A DNA stretch of 64,000 nucleotides from Komagataella phaffii GS115 (GCF_000027005.1 NC_012964.1:558001-622000), one strand, 5' to 3'; positions 47,174 through 58,283 are shown, counted from the first letter of the stretch. Program-made: numbers and translations. The notes: generated by a model from the sequence alone, not told the origin.

Positions 47174-48667
47174 ATGCCAATCGATTATTCAAAGTGGGAC
47201 AAAATTGAACTGTCCGACGACAGTGACATTGAGGTCCATCCTAACGTGGATAAGCGTTCGTTTATTAAATGGAAACAGAGAGACATCCATGAAAAGAGAC
47301 TGCAACGGAACACGGAAATTAAGACTTTAAAAATCCAAAGAGAGATGTATACTCAGTTGAACAAGAGAGTTGACTCCATGCTTTCCAAGTTGGATTTGAA
47401 TCAAATTGCGGATGAATCCACACGAAACAGTTTTCTTGCCTCCAACTTTGATGCCTCCGAGAAATGTACTATTGAAGAGGATCAGCAGAATAACCCAACT
47501 TATAATGAAATGGTAGAAGATTTGTTCACTCAGATTACGGAAGACATTTCTAAAGAAGGCAAAGATGCAAAGAATGGCTCGATTATTGTAGATAAGCTGA
47601 AGGAACACAGAGCCAAGATCGATGCGGTGTTGAAAGAGATTGATCCTAAATTGGACCAACTTCTACAAGAGAAAGCACTGCACATTTCAAGTGAGGATAT
47701 CCATGAGGGATTTGACAGTGTGATCATTAACAAATCTGCAACCTCCAAGATTGCTTCATCTCGATCGCCTGGAGAGACTGTAAAAACTACCACAATTGAA
47801 ACAATCAATAATCCCCAACCAACAGTACCACTTCCCGATATTACCAAGGCTCCGTCTCAAGAATTGAGCACTTTGGGTGAACTGGACGTTCTTGATGAGA
47901 CTTTAGAGTTTTCCAAGATTGATGTCAGTCAATACCGAGCGATTGCTCGTTTCTTGGATCAACATCCTTATATCATTTCTGAACAACAACAACAAGCCTT
48001 GACAATGAAGGCTTTTGATGCACAACTTGAGGGCAACTCCCAAAGAGCCTTCCAAATTGTTCATCAGGCACTGGTCATCCAATACGTCAACCAATTATGC
48101 GGAGCTCGACCCAAATCAGAAATTCTTCCAAGCTACAAACCTCAGGAAACTGCGATCAAACTGTTTATAGGCAAGTTGACTGACAAGAATCATCCTGCAA
48201 GAAAAGCATTTGAAGAAGATGTCAAAAGAACCTTCACCCATATTTTGGAGAGATGCAAAATCCTCGCAGAAGAAAATAAGGCTATGGGTGAAGAACAAGT
48301 GGAACAAATTCAATTAAGATCAATGGATGAAGGTACCGAATTAATGGTTACAATTCCTCAGGAAAACACACCAGAATATGAAGCTTTCCTCAAGATTCCA
48401 AAAGTCATGCAGGATGCGCTAAGAACCTCTTCAATCGATGAGGTCAACAAAGTATTTTCCAATATGAGCGTACCTGAAGCCGAGAAGATTCTAGAGCTTT
48501 TTGATCAGTCTGGAGCCATATCAGTGGCTCAACTCTTAGAGAATGAGGAGGAGTTTGACAAACTTAAACATACGATGGGTGATCAATCCATAGATCAAGA
48601 GGTTGATAATTTGGCACTGAACGATAAGCCTAATGAAGAGGCTAAGACAGAAGACGTAGTCGATTAG
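47174..48667 (+). CDS. CDC37: Hsp90 co-chaperone Cdc37
   Basis: 497 residues from the ATG at 47174; the longer frame begins with a TTG. The N-terminus (DYSKWDKIELSDDSDIEVHPNVD) is nearly invariant in Cdc37 and holds the CK2-phosphorylated Ser in SDDSD. A coiled-coil client-binding part follows. The Hsp90-binding middle domain covers about 260-420, and the C-terminal part has the repeated PEAEKILELFDQSG motif. Cdc37 loads protein kinases onto Hsp90 in the cytosol. A GAAagTTC inverted pair at 46975-46982, in the gap before the gene, could be a weak heat-shock element. Confidence 0.96.
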   Translation: MPIDYSKWDKIELSDDSDIEVHPNVDKRSFIKWKQRDIHEKRLQRNTEIKTLKIQREMYTQLNKRVDSMLSKLDLNQIADESTRNSFLASNFDASEKCTIEEDQQNNPTYNEMVEDLFTQITEDISKEGKDAKNGSIIVDKLKEHRAKIDAVLKEIDPKLDQLLQEKALHISSEDIHEGFDSVIINKSATSKIASSRSPGETVKTTTIETINNPQPTVPLPDITKAPSQELSTLGELDVLDETLEFSKIDVSQYRAIARFLDQHPYIISEQQQQALTMKAFDAQLEGNSQRAFQIVHQALVIQYVNQLCGARPKSEILPSYKPQETAIKLFIGKLTDKNHPARKAFEEDVKRTFTHILERCKILAEENKAMGEEQVEQIQLRSMDEGTELMVTIPQENTPEYEAFLKIPKVMQDALRTSSIDEVNKVFSNMSVPEAEKILELFDQSGAISVAQLLENEEEFDKLKHTMGDQSIDQEVDNLALNDKPNEEAKTEDVVD

Positions 48668-48750
48668 AGCAACTTTTATTAAATAGTGCTTATACTTAAA
48701 ATCGCTTGATTAATCCTTACCATACCTAAAGTTAATACCTATATACAAAT

Positions 48751-51225
48751 TTAGTCCTTAATAATTTCATATTCAGCAGGCTCATCGCCATCCTCCTTAC
48801 GGACAGTCTCTGCCTCAGCTTCATTCTTCTCACTTGTGATCTGTAAATCACCATCAACAAGGTCAACCTTGACAGTTGAGTTATTGGTAATCTCTCCTTG
48901 AATCAATCTAATGGAAAGAGGGTTCAGCAGCTGCTTCTTAATGACTCTGTTCAAAGGTCTAGCACCATACAATGGGTCATATCCCTTCTCTGTGAGCCAT
49001 TCCTTGGCAGCGTCTGTGAGCTTGAGCTCAATTCTTCTATCAACCAATCTGTCTTGGACTTCACTCAATCTGATGTCAACAATCTTTCTCAAGGACTCTC
49101 TCGAGAGTCTATTGAAGACCAAAACGTCATCCAGTCTATTGATAAACTCAGGTGGGTAGTTCTGTTTCATTACCTGTATGACTTCATTCTTAGTCTTCTC
49201 ACTAACTTTTCCACCGACATTTTCAAGTTCTGTGTCAGCCAATAATAAATCTTGGCCAAGATTGGATGTCATGATAATGATAGTATTTTTAAAGTCAATC
49301 TTGTGTCCCTGAGAATCTGTCAAGTTACCTTCATCGAGAATCTGAAGCATCAGTTTGGAAATGTCCCGATGTGCCTTTTCAAATTCATCAAATAAGACAA
49401 CTGCATATGGTTTACGTCTGACAGCTTCTGTTAGTTCACCTCCTTCTTCAAAACCTACGTATGAAGGTGGAGCTCCTATCAGTCTCGACAAAGAGTGTCT
49501 CTCCTGAAATTCAGACATGTCAAACCTCACCACAGCATTCTCGTCGTTGAATAAAAATTCTGCCAGGGACTTAGTGAGTTCAGTCTTACCAGTACCAGTA
49601 GGACCCAAAAACATAAAGCTTGCAATAGGTCTTTTTTCGTTTGTAAGACCAGCTCTTTGAAGTCTGACTGCATCGGCAACTGAATGAATTGCTTCATCCT
49701 GACCTATAACTCTAGACTTGATGGATTCCTCCATGTATAACAGCTTGTCCTTCTCACCTTTCATCAATGATTGAACCGGAACACCCGTCATTTTTGAAAC
49801 AACCCAAGCAATGTCATCTGAAGTAACTGATTCATGAAGTAAATTGGTGGTCGTTTCAGACTCTCCTTCTTTGACTCTTTGAGCAGTAGCAGAAACTTTT
49901 TGCTCAAGTTCTGGAATCTTGGAATACCTTAGCATGGATGCCTTTCCAAAATCACCTTCCCTTTGTGCCCTTTCTAACTCTAGTTTCGATTGTTCGAGTT
50001 CTTCCTTGGCAGTCTTGATCTTCTCCAAGCTATTCTTTTCATCTTCCCAGACCTGAGTCAACCTTTCCAGTTCTTCCTTTTTAAGTTTCAGCTGTTCATC
50101 TAGCTTATCTCTTCTTTCTACGGAAATCGGGTCAGTTTCTTTTCTCAAAGATTCCAATTCAATCTGGATGGTCATGATTTGGCGATCCAATTGTTGGATA
50201 ACATCGGGCTTAGACTCATGTTGTAAACGCAAGGCGGAGCATGCTTCATCAACTAAATCAATGGCCTTATCAGGCAAGAATCTGTCTGTGATATAACGAT
50301 TAGAATACACGGCGGCGGTGACCAGTGCCGAGTCAGTTATACGAACACCATGATGAATCTCATATTTTTCTTTCAATCCTCTTAGTATGCTAATAGCATC
50401 TTGTACGGATGGCTCATTAACCAAAACACTTTGGAATCTTCTTGCTAATGCAGCATCTTTTTCAATGTATTTTCTGTATTCCTCAATTGTTGTTGCTCCA
50501 CAACATTGCAATTGGCCTCTAGCCAGAGCGGGTTTCAACAAGTTTGATGCATCAATTGAACCTTCTGCTTTACCTAGCCCCAATAGTATGTGTAGTTCGT
50601 CGATAAACAGGATAATGTTGCCATGGGCCTCGTCCAGCTCTTTCAATACAGCTTTCAAACGCTCTTCAAATTCACCTCTAAACTTGGCACCTGAAATCAA
50701 TGATCCAAGATCAAGGGCGACAACTTCTTTATCCTTCATACTTTCAGGGACCTCTCCTTTGATAATTCTCTGAGCAAGTCCTTCCATGATGGCAGTTTTA
50801 CCTGTACCAGCATTTCCTATCAAAGCTGGGTTGTTCTTAGTCCTACGAGACAAAATTTGAATCGTACGACGAATCTCTTCATCCCTCCCGATAACAGGAT
50901 CAAGCTTTCCATCTTTGGCCAATTGAGTCAAATTGACACCATATTTTTGTAGAGCAGGCAATTCTTCCTCCTGCTGTCCATTCATATTTATTTGTGGGCC
51001 GCCGCTACTGGCAAACCTAATGGACATCGGAGTTCTTAGTCGTAAATGATTCACATTATGTCTGGCAAAGGGAATCTTCGGTTGAACCGGTCTAACAGCT
51101 AATGTGTTGGAGCTTGTCCGAAGACTCAATGTCGATAGCGATGAGGCCAACAGTATCCTAGGAACTTTTGCCCTCAACGCATTTAGTCTCAGTTGGTTAG
51201 GCTTGACAGTACGTGCTTTCAACAT
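48751..51225 (-). CDS. HSP78: Mitochondrial ClpB-type disaggregase Hsp78
   Basis: 824 residues. A long basic, Ser/Arg-rich presequence (about 1-70) replaces the ClpB N-domain, as in Hsp78. NBD1 has Walker A GNAGTGKT (137-144) and Walker [10 protein letters not shown] coiled-coil M-domain follows (about 370-480, with [18 protein letters not shown]). NBD2 has Walker [10 protein letters not shown] and [11 protein letters not shown], then the sensor-2/D2 small domain ([13 protein letters not shown]). It works with mitochondrial Hsp70 (Ssc1) to dissolve aggregates after heat stress. A perfect heat-shock element and a GTCACGTGA site lie in its short promoter. Confidence 0.97.
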   Translation of the reverse strand: MLKARTVKPNQLRLNALRAKVPRILLASSLSTLSLRTSSNTLAVRPVQPKIPFARHNVNHLRLRTPMSIRFASSGGPQINMNGQQEEELPALQKYGVNLTQLAKDGKLDPVIGRDEEIRRTIQILSRRTKNNPALIGNAGTGKTAIMEGLAQRIIKGEVPESMKDKEVVALDLGSLISGAKFRGEFEERLKAVLKELDEAHGNIILFIDELHILLGLGKAEGSIDASNLLKPALARGQLQCCGATTIEEYRKYIEKDAALARRFQSVLVNEPSVQDAISILRGLKEKYEIHHGVRITDSALVTAAVYSNRYITDRFLPDKAIDLVDEACSALRLQHESKPDVIQQLDRQIMTIQIELESLRKETDPISVERRDKLDEQLKLKKEELERLTQVWEDEKNSLEKIKTAKEELEQSKLELERAQREGDFGKASMLRYSKIPELEQKVSATAQRVKEGESETTTNLLHESVTSDDIAWVVSKMTGVPVQSLMKGEKDKLLYMEESIKSRVIGQDEAIHSVADAVRLQRAGLTNEKRPIASFMFLGPTGTGKTELTKSLAEFLFNDENAVVRFDMSEFQERHSLSRLIGAPPSYVGFEEGGELTEAVRRKPYAVVLFDEFEKAHRDISKLMLQILDEGNLTDSQGHKIDFKNTIIIMTSNLGQDLLLADTELENVGGKVSEKTKNEVIQVMKQNYPPEFINRLDDVLVFNRLSRESLRKIVDIRLSEVQDRLVDRRIELKLTDAAKEWLTEKGYDPLYGARPLNRVIKKQLLNPLSIRLIQGEITNNSTVKVDLVDGDLQITSEKNEAEAETVRKEDGDEPAEYEIIKD

Positions 51226-51282
51226 AATCTGGTGGAGTGATTATGAAGCTTCTGGTACTGATATATACTGAGGAGATAGTAG

Positions 51283-51320
51283 GTCACGTGATACAAAAAT
51301 GACCGCGGAACCTTCTGGAA
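51283..51320 (-). promoter_or_regulatory. HSP78 promoter: GTCACGTGA site and perfect heat-shock element
   Basis: GAAccTTCtgGAA at 51308-51320 is a perfect three-unit nGAAnnTTCnnGAAn array, about 85 bp upstream of the HSP78 ATG. GTCACGTGA is at 51283-51291, and a TATATA-like stretch (51261-51266) lies between it and the gene. By known biology Hsf1 binds such trimers, so heat induction is expected. Confidence 0.75.
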
Positions 51321-51466
51321 AGGTCAGTGTTCTACATGGGGAAGTCCCAAACAAAATCCACATAAAAAGATTAGATATTTCACAGGTAATTCAAGGCCTT
51401 TACGCTTAAGGCGATTAGTGGCCGAAATCGACTATTAAATTATGTACAGTAAATTATGAGATCTAA

Positions 51467-52468
51467 TCACCCAATTGAAAGTTTTTGTTCAGCTTTAGGA
51501 AGAGCCTGACCTTTGAGTTTCTCTAAGTGTTGTTTCCATAAGAAGTCTAGGGGATCTTGATCGGGTTCTACCCACTCGAATCCATCACCTCCACCCAGCC
51601 AATACTGTTGCATCATGATCTCTTGCTCAGGTTCATTGGGAATCATCTTTCTGTCAAAAAAGTTTTGAATTATCTCTTTAGTTGCGAAGCCTTCACTCCC
51701 ATGGATTTCTGCATCCACTTCCAAGACTTTGGAACACATCATTAGCTCATCATTATGCTGATACCAATAATTCTGTAAAGTACCTGGCCTCCATCTCAAT
51801 GGCCCTGTGTCTTGGCTGATATTCTTTCCAGTAAATGCGAGTGATGCCAGAAAAGATGTGTTTCCAATGTAAGCGAGAACCATGGCGTAGACTTTTCCCA
51901 GACTGCCCACATCAGCAAAGAATATCCTAGTAAGAACCTCAATGGCACCAATGAGCCCGAAACATGATCCAGCGTATCTAATCAAATACGATCTCATCTT
52001 CGACTTTTGCGTACTAATATATCTTGAATGAGCAGTCGTCAGGTCTACAATCTTCAGAGCTTTGTCTACCTCTCCGTCCCAAAGAAACTGCCGAAACGGT
52101 ATCATAGCGTCTTCTCTGTTGATACTCAAATCTTTGTTCTTGTCGTAGTAGCTTTGTATGGAACATTCAATATTAGCAAAGGACGGTTTGGTCAACCAGA
52201 ATTTTCTTAGTATATTTGGAGTGATCTTCACATTAGGAGCATCAAATATCTTTTCTATCAGACTATCAATTTGCTCTCCCTGTGAGATCTTTCCTTTCAT
52301 TATCGAGCAGGTTCTTAACATGTTTAATACATGCTCCTCAGAGACATTCTCCCTCTCTAGTATTTCTTTCTTGACAACTTGGTTTAGAGAGGAAACACTG
52401 GACTTCCTTGCAGAATAGGTATGAAAAGACCGCTGGACACCAGCAAATCTACCAAGTCTGGTAAACAT
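51467..52468 (-). CDS. Mitochondrial membrane protein of unknown function
   Basis: 333 residues. A typical presequence (MFTRLGRFAGVQRSFHTYSARK) is followed by a helical, hydrophilic stretch to about 150. One or two membrane spans follow (YAGSCFGLIGAIEVLTRIFF and VYAMVLAYIGNTSFLASLAF), then a conserved-looking acidic C-terminal part with WVEPDQDPLDFLWKQ. I do not recognise the family with confidence. Location in the mitochondrial inner membrane is inferred from the targeting sequence and the spans. It is followed by HSP78 on the same strand and is divergent from MGR1 (176-bp gap). Confidence 0.7.
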   Translation of the reverse strand: MFTRLGRFAGVQRSFHTYSARKSSVSSLNQVVKKEILERENVSEEHVLNMLRTCSIMKGKISQGEQIDSLIEKIFDAPNVKITPNILRKFWLTKPSFANIECSIQSYYDKNKDLSINREDAMIPFRQFLWDGEVDKALKIVDLTTAHSRYISTQKSKMRSYLIRYAGSCFGLIGAIEVLTRIFFADVGSLGKVYAMVLAYIGNTSFLASLAFTGKNISQDTGPLRWRPGTLQNYWYQHNDELMMCSKVLEVDAEIHGSEGFATKEIIQNFFDRKMIPNEPEQEIMMQQYWLGGGDGFEWVEPDQDPLDFLWKQHLEKLKGQALPKAEQKLSIG

Positions 52469-52644
52469 ACTGAAAGCTTCTTCTACTGGATATCTGTCTA
52501 AACACTGAGTACGAGGGGAGGGTCAAAAAAATGATAGTACTACCGAGTCGCGGGTGGACCCAACCTCCTCCCGCTCAGAATCTTTCAACTCATCGCATCA
52601 TTACCTAATAGCTCACCAGCTAAACGTCGAGATTCATCCAATAA

Positions 52645-53541
52645 ATGGGCGTGATACTTCCAGACGATGGTAAGCAATCGGGAGGCCAACCAAATAGAAG
52701 GGCTAAAGTCCTGAGCCGATTTTTACCACCAGAACATCAAAGACCTTCAATCGGCCTCTTCCTGGGACCTTTTACTCCAGCAGCTGATAATGAGATTGCC
52801 CTGTGGACTTGCATTGGCGCTCAGCTCTTTAGTGGGCTGGCATTGCTTAGAATGAGCCGAAGATTTGTTTTTTCGCCCGATCAATCTGTAAGAAGGTTTC
52901 TCTTTAAGACTTTTCATAATGTGGTAGGTGCAGCCCTGATATTTGGGAGCGGATTAGAAGGGACTAGGATGCTTCTACCTGAGGATCCTTGGAAAGAAGA
53001 AGCTAGAAAAGCAAGAATATTGGCCCAATTGAAAGGTGAGCCCGTTAGTTGGTGGTATGGACCCAAGAGTTTTATTCCTTCTGGAAGGTTAGAATACACA
53101 AAACAGATGCAGTTTCACAACTTTGAAGTCATGCATAAATCACCCGAAAAAATAGCCCGAGCTCTCATGATTAAGGACAAACTCAAGGAGGAAACAAATA
53201 CCCTTTATTCGTCCATTCATGAGAAAGCGGAACAACAGACTATTCGACTCTCTAAAGATCTACAGAACAACGTTCCCCTCAAAGGGGTAACGTCATATGT
53301 TCCTCAATTTAGCACTTCAAATACGGACACCAAGTTATATTTGAAAAATGTTAGCTTGAAGACCCATGCCGACCTGGAAAAGGTCTGGGCAGAACACAAT
53401 CCTTGGGACATCCTGGAAGAGAAAATTTCTCCAATTTCCGTAATTGCACTGCCAAAGTTTAACCCAATTATATCTGAGGTTGAACCTGACAAGCAGCAAC
53501 CATCTACGGGTGATATCAAATACATTAGTGACAGAAAATAA
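52645..53541 (+). CDS. MGR1: Mgr1-like subunit of the mitochondrial i-AAA protease
   Basis: 298 residues. It matches S. cerevisiae Mgr1 (about 417 residues) in order: RPSIGLFLGPFTPAADN, a membrane span with RMSRRF after it, a second span near 90-108, DPWKEEARK, then the WWYGPKSFIPSGRLEYTKQMQFH segment and a final NPWDIL. This protein lacks the longer linker regions of the S. cerevisiae one. Mgr1 sits in the inner membrane with Yme1 and Mgr3 and helps deliver substrates to the protease. The comparison was made from memory, so a family search is desirable; the pattern of matched motifs is nevertheless specific. Confidence 0.78.
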   Translation: MGVILPDDGKQSGGQPNRRAKVLSRFLPPEHQRPSIGLFLGPFTPAADNEIALWTCIGAQLFSGLALLRMSRRFVFSPDQSVRRFLFKTFHNVVGAALIFGSGLEGTRMLLPEDPWKEEARKARILAQLKGEPVSWWYGPKSFIPSGRLEYTKQMQFHNFEVMHKSPEKIARALMIKDKLKEETNTLYSSIHEKAEQQTIRLSKDLQNNVPLKGVTSYVPQFSTSNTDTKLYLKNVSLKTHADLEKVWAEHNPWDILEEKISPISVIALPKFNPIISEVEPDKQQPSTGDIKYISDRK

Positions 53542-53712
53542 TGACTTACATAGGAATTATGTTTCCTTCTCACTTGCAGGCTCGCTCTTCGTAGATTTCT
53601 CCTTGCAGCGGTATCCTTCTACCGCGCAAAAGATTGTCATCCACATATCTGCTGGTAAAATCAATCTCCTCCAGTACCATACCCAAGACAACTAAAGGAT
53701 CAAGCCAGCCAC

Positions 53713-56208
53713 ATGAACGGAAAACATCTACTTCTGCAAGTGCTTCTGGTTCAATTAGTTGCCGCAGTTTTGGATACCCAAGTCGGCTATATTGATTGGC
53801 TAGTCACCTCTACTGGCTCTTTCCTAGATTTGTCGTCTTGCTTGTTTAACTATGAGCAGATATATTGTCTAACAGAAGCCAATGATCTAATAGGATTGGA
53901 CTCTGATGCCCAAATAACGTACAGACTCCACTTAGATGGTCCAGATCAGGGAAAATTGACTAAGTTGAATAATAAAAAGTTTGGATCTGTAAGAGGCAAC
54001 TATTTAGACATTTTCAATGAGAAGGGCCATCTTTTGCACACAGAAAAGTTCCCCTCTCCTATTGTTGATGTTTATCTGGATAATTCATTGTTGGCAGTTG
54101 ACTTAGAGGGCGTTGTACGTGAAATTGATCTTTCTACCCACTCTTCCAAGGAGGTGGCCACGTTGCAAAGTTTAGCTTGTGCTATGTTTTCAAAAGTAGA
54201 TGACAAGGTGACCATTGCATTCAAGGGCTCCAATTCAGATTTTGTGAAAATTGCCATCCTGGAAGATAAAGTATCCACCATAAGTACAAATATATCCTCA
54301 GTTGTACACATTAAGAATAACTTGTTGGAAACTGACGAAGGCATTTACAGCATCGAAGGATCCACCGTCAAGAAAATTCTAGATGGAACTGCCTACTTAA
54401 CCGATATTGGGGCAATAAGTGTCGATACTGTTAAAAACTCCGTGAGATCTAGTGGCAACTCTTTTGAGCCCCAATCCAAAATTTTAAAAGTCCACGCTGA
54501 AGATGAGTTCATCGTCGTGCTGACAGTGGATGAGGTTTTAGAGATAGATCTTGAGACTTTTGACTTGTCCAGCGTCAAAGAAAACTCACTAACTGAAGAG
54601 TATTTGAATTCTGTTGACTACGAAATCTTTTTCAAAAACCAAGAAGTTCAGTTGATAATTCAAGATAGATCAGCTAGAGAACTGATTATCACCAATGGAG
54701 TTATTCAAAAAGTCCTTGATCTATCACTAAACGACGTAGTTGATTATTCTATTGTGACACTTCAACCACAATTAAAAGCTATCGAAGATGAAATAATAGA
54801 AGAAGAAAACTCTACGTTTTTCAAAGCTTACACTTCCCGCCTTTTCAATACATTGGCTGCCCTCAAGGAGAATATCAAGAAAAGAGAATTTACTTCATTA
54901 TTCCAATATGACACCTCAGGACAAGATCAGTCTTTTGGGCTGGACAAAAGATTGGTCATTGGTTGTAGTCATGGAAAGCTATCTGCCTATCATCTACTTA
55001 CAAAGACACCCCAATTAAGCTGGGAAATTCAACTCCCATTGATAGATGAAGTTTCCAGTTTTAATGAAGGTGAAGTTTCCGTACTTAGCGGAACTACAGT
55101 TTTCACAATTGATGCTGAAACCGGTGACATCTTGAGCGAAACTGTAGCAACAGCAGAAGACCCACAGAAAGAATTTGATATCAAGTCAGACGATCGTACC
55201 ATCTCTGGATTGAAACTGATCAATAACGAGTATAGCTCCACTTGGACATTTAAAGCGTCGCCAGAGGAGAAGATATTGAAAGTAGTAAGGCGAGAGGATG
55301 ATAACAGTAATGTGGCATCTGCCGGTCATATTCTTGGAAACAATTCAGTTTTGTTTAAGTATCTTTTCCAAAACTTGATTTCAGCTGTACTTCTCAATGA
55401 ACACACAAATGACATCAGATTTGTGATACTCAATGCCATCACTGGACAGCAGGTCTACTCTGATGTTCATAGCGGAATAGATTCAAACACAAATGTGAAT
55501 TTAATCTATGATGAAAACTTTATTGTCGTCTCTTATTTTGGTTCCGATCCAATTCCTGAACAACATATTGTCGTTTATGACTTATACGAATCTTTGACCC
55601 CAAACAAAAGAGTTGAACCAAAAGATGGACTTGTTTCCAACTTTGACACGGATACCCCTATCCCCCAAATCTCGTCTCAATCGTTTTTGTTTCCTAGTAG
55701 AATCAACTTCATTGCAGCTTCTCGATCCAAATTTGGAATCGCTTCAAAGTGGATCATCTCAGTACTGGAGAATGGACAAATTTTTGCAATCCCTAAAGTT
55801 GTTTTGAATAGCAGAAGAGTTGTTGGAAGAGATCTTACTAGCACTGAAAAGCAAGAGTATGGAATGTCCGTTTATTCTCCATTTATTTCGTTACCTGAGA
55901 ACATTTTCACCATTTCCAACATTAGAAATTTGGTGTTAGATAACAACAGCAACACTCTCCCCAGTGGAAAGCCAATACTGACCGTTGAACCTACAGGATT
56001 GGCCTCAACATCCTTTGTCTGCCTCATAAACTCTTTCAACGTGTATTGCACTCAAATTTCACCATCCAAGAAATTTGACATGCTGAGAGAGAATTTCGAC
56101 CAATATAAATTGCTTTTAAGCATTTTTGGTCTGCTTGCTATAGTACTTTTGGTCAGGCCGTACGTCTATTCCAGAAATGTACAGAAGCTGTGGACTACGA
56201 AAATTTAG
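53713..56208 (+). CDS. EMC1: ER membrane protein complex subunit 1
   Basis: 831 residues. A signal peptide (about 1-19) is followed by a long beta-propeller-like lumenal region starting VGYIDWLVTSTG. The conserved C-terminal domain (formerly DUF1620) includes EYGMSVYSPFISLPEN and the later PTGLASTSFVC. One membrane span is near 803-820 and a short tail (RNVQKLWTTKI) closes the protein. EMC inserts tail-anchored and multi-pass proteins into the ER membrane; Emc1 is its largest lumenal subunit. Length is slightly above the yeast homologue (760). Confidence 0.93.
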   Translation: MNGKHLLLQVLLVQLVAAVLDTQVGYIDWLVTSTGSFLDLSSCLFNYEQIYCLTEANDLIGLDSDAQITYRLHLDGPDQGKLTKLNNKKFGSVRGNYLDIFNEKGHLLHTEKFPSPIVDVYLDNSLLAVDLEGVVREIDLSTHSSKEVATLQSLACAMFSKVDDKVTIAFKGSNSDFVKIAILEDKVSTISTNISSVVHIKNNLLETDEGIYSIEGSTVKKILDGTAYLTDIGAISVDTVKNSVRSSGNSFEPQSKILKVHAEDEFIVVLTVDEVLEIDLETFDLSSVKENSLTEEYLNSVDYEIFFKNQEVQLIIQDRSARELIITNGVIQKVLDLSLNDVVDYSIVTLQPQLKAIEDEIIEEENSTFFKAYTSRLFNTLAALKENIKKREFTSLFQYDTSGQDQSFGLDKRLVIGCSHGKLSAYHLLTKTPQLSWEIQLPLIDEVSSFNEGEVSVLSGTTVFTIDAETGDILSETVATAEDPQKEFDIKSDDRTISGLKLINNEYSSTWTFKASPEEKILKVVRREDDNSNVASAGHILGNNSVLFKYLFQNLISAVLLNEHTNDIRFVILNAITGQQVYSDVHSGIDSNTNVNLIYDENFIVVSYFGSDPIPEQHIVVYDLYESLTPNKRVEPKDGLVSNFDTDTPIPQISSQSFLFPSRINFIAASRSKFGIASKWIISVLENGQIFAIPKVVLNSRRVVGRDLTSTEKQEYGMSVYSPFISLPENIFTISNIRNLVLDNNSNTLPSGKPILTVEPTGLASTSFVCLINSFNVYCTQISPSKKFDMLRENFDQYKLLLSIFGLLAIVLLVRPYVYSRNVQKLWTTKI

Positions 56209-56394
56209 AGTATGTGTCAATCCTTCTGGTTGTCATTATGCGCGACATGCATATGTAGTATTTAAGATCTCTTATAGATAAATGTTCTGGAAGAATGATT
56301 TATTCCTGAATGCGTGGTATTAGTAGTGGAAAAAGGTCTATATTTATATGGATATCTTGCTCGCATGTTATCGTGAATTGTCCTGGTAAGAACC

Positions 56395-58143
56395 ATGGTT
56401 GCTCCAATCCCGTTCAAAAAATTTCGATTTCACAGATACGATCGTTACACCGCTGGGAGTCGATGGCTATACGAGACTCGATACCACTTTAACTTCTGGA
56501 GTTACAACCTGAAAACCTGTGCCGGTCTTTTAGGAGTCTGTATTTATATCACTATGATTCTAACAATGAACTTTTTGTACGAGAATGGCACCAGAATGGA
56601 TTTTCCTGTGGACGTTGAGTTGGATCCATTCTTCCTGAAAGAACAACTGTACATGCAATTGCAGGCAACTTATTTTAACCAAACAAACATTGTTGTTAAC
56701 AAAACAATCGGCGTAAACCCTTTCTACCAAACTATGCCCGAGGCCTCCCAGTTGAGTTCTATCGACAGAATCGCAATGCTAACTGAGCCTGTGGTGAGGG
56801 ATGAAAACATTCACGTTCCGAAACTTCCTCTGAAGTTAAACTATTTTGACTATAAGACTGCTTCGTTGCAGCAGTCAATCATCAGTACATTCAAAGGAAG
56901 AATGGGACATTTAAACAAGTTTCTGGAATACAAGATAACCACTCAGTATTCTCTGAGAGTTCCAGAATTGACACATCAACCTACAGAGGTAAAGATCTCT
57001 GATAAGGGTATCTTGTACGAGTTAGTGTGGAATGGAGGCGATGAAAAAAAGGTGGAGGATAGGGGCAGTGCTGCAGAGTATTTTCAATCCCTGGGTGTCC
57101 CTCCAGAACATTTCTTGATTTTCAAAGGGAGTAAGACAGCACCGGCACACTTCAATTTCAGTAAACCACAATGGACCCTGCATGATTTGGGTTCACACAT
57201 GATCCGGGAGTACTCATACTTAAACCATGAAAAAACGGCTGCAATGCAAACATTGGCTGATCTCATCATCTTTTTCAGTAAGCAACGATTCAACTTGACG
57301 GTTACAAATTATGACTTGGTGGTAAAGAGTTTGGAAGATAGCATAGAAAAGCATCGCTCAAAAATTATACTCGGAAGGGATCTTTATTTTTTCAGTGTCA
57401 TCGGATGTGTTGGAATCTGTGCTTCAATAATTCTGATCACAATTCTTCTTGATTTCCTGAACAGATCAGCCAGTAAAAGCTACCTGAAAACTCTATGTTG
57501 GGGGATCAGAGTAGTCCAAATATTACTGAGTATACTGTGCTTGTACGGAGTTTCAGCTGGAATTGTTTATACAGCTCTCTTTACTCAAGCAATTGAAAGC
57601 GTTGACAATGATTCATTTTCAGAATTGAGCAGATTATTGAATTCGTTGGAGCTTACGGCCAAGTTCAAAGTGTTGAAAGGATTCACGAATTGGTTCGATT
57701 TCTTATTCTTCCGGCTGCTTAGCACCGTATTTTCCTTTGTCATTCCAACCTTGGCTTTCATTTACTTTCTGCAATGCGAATTCCACGATTTGCAAGTTCG
57801 GTTGAATTACAAAATGATCGACAAATACAGCTATTACGTCCACAAGGAGGCGGCCAGAAGCCTTCTTAGACACGATTTAAGAGCCATGGACAAAGAAGAT
57901 GATGATTATGATAATCGCCAAATATACTTATACCAAGACAAACAGAAACGGTTTCTTCCAGTGTGGATATACTTGAAAAATCCTAAACAGTACCAAAGGA
58001 TCATCAATGAATTTTCTAAAGACCGTGAAAAACATCCAATTTACACCGAAATGCAATTGGAAAAAAATATCCTCAATTATAGAGTGTTAGCCGCAGACTA
58101 CAAACTAAAACCTGGAGAAGATATCAGGAGTCTGCCATGCTAA
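56395..58143 (+). CDS. Orphan multispan membrane protein (582 aa)
   Basis: Not recognised. An N-terminal basic, aromatic cytosolic region (FKKFRFHRYDRY) leads to a first membrane span at about 43-62. A 270-residue hydrophilic domain with several N-x-S/T sites (NQTN, NKT, NFS, NLT) follows. Three more spans come at about 345-370, 385-415 and 450-475, and then a charged C-terminal region of about 105 residues. The glycosylation sites suggest that the large loop faces the lumen or outside, so both termini would be cytosolic. The overall shape resembles fungal plasma-membrane or ER proteins of unknown role. The ATG at 56395 gives an uninterrupted frame. Confidence 0.7.
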   Translation: MVAPIPFKKFRFHRYDRYTAGSRWLYETRYHFNFWSYNLKTCAGLLGVCIYITMILTMNFLYENGTRMDFPVDVELDPFFLKEQLYMQLQATYFNQTNIVVNKTIGVNPFYQTMPEASQLSSIDRIAMLTEPVVRDENIHVPKLPLKLNYFDYKTASLQQSIISTFKGRMGHLNKFLEYKITTQYSLRVPELTHQPTEVKISDKGILYELVWNGGDEKKVEDRGSAAEYFQSLGVPPEHFLIFKGSKTAPAHFNFSKPQWTLHDLGSHMIREYSYLNHEKTAAMQTLADLIIFFSKQRFNLTVTNYDLVVKSLEDSIEKHRSKIILGRDLYFFSVIGCVGICASIILITILLDFLNRSASKSYLKTLCWGIRVVQILLSILCLYGVSAGIVYTALFTQAIESVDNDSFSELSRLLNSLELTAKFKVLKGFTNWFDFLFFRLLSTVFSFVIPTLAFIYFLQCEFHDLQVRLNYKMIDKYSYYVHKEAARSLLRHDLRAMDKEDDDYDNRQIYLYQDKQKRFLPVWIYLKNPKQYQRIINEFSKDREKHPIYTEMQLEKNILNYRVLAADYKLKPGEDIRSLPC

Positions 58144-58283
58144 CAGTATCGGCCATCTCTTACTATTTGTCACTGAGAACTAAATATTTGTATAGTACCC
58201 CATAGATACATGATTGTCGCGCCTTTGGATGGTTTGTACTGAGATTCTTAAGAACTCTGGTTCCTACTTCCAAGTCCTTTGGT

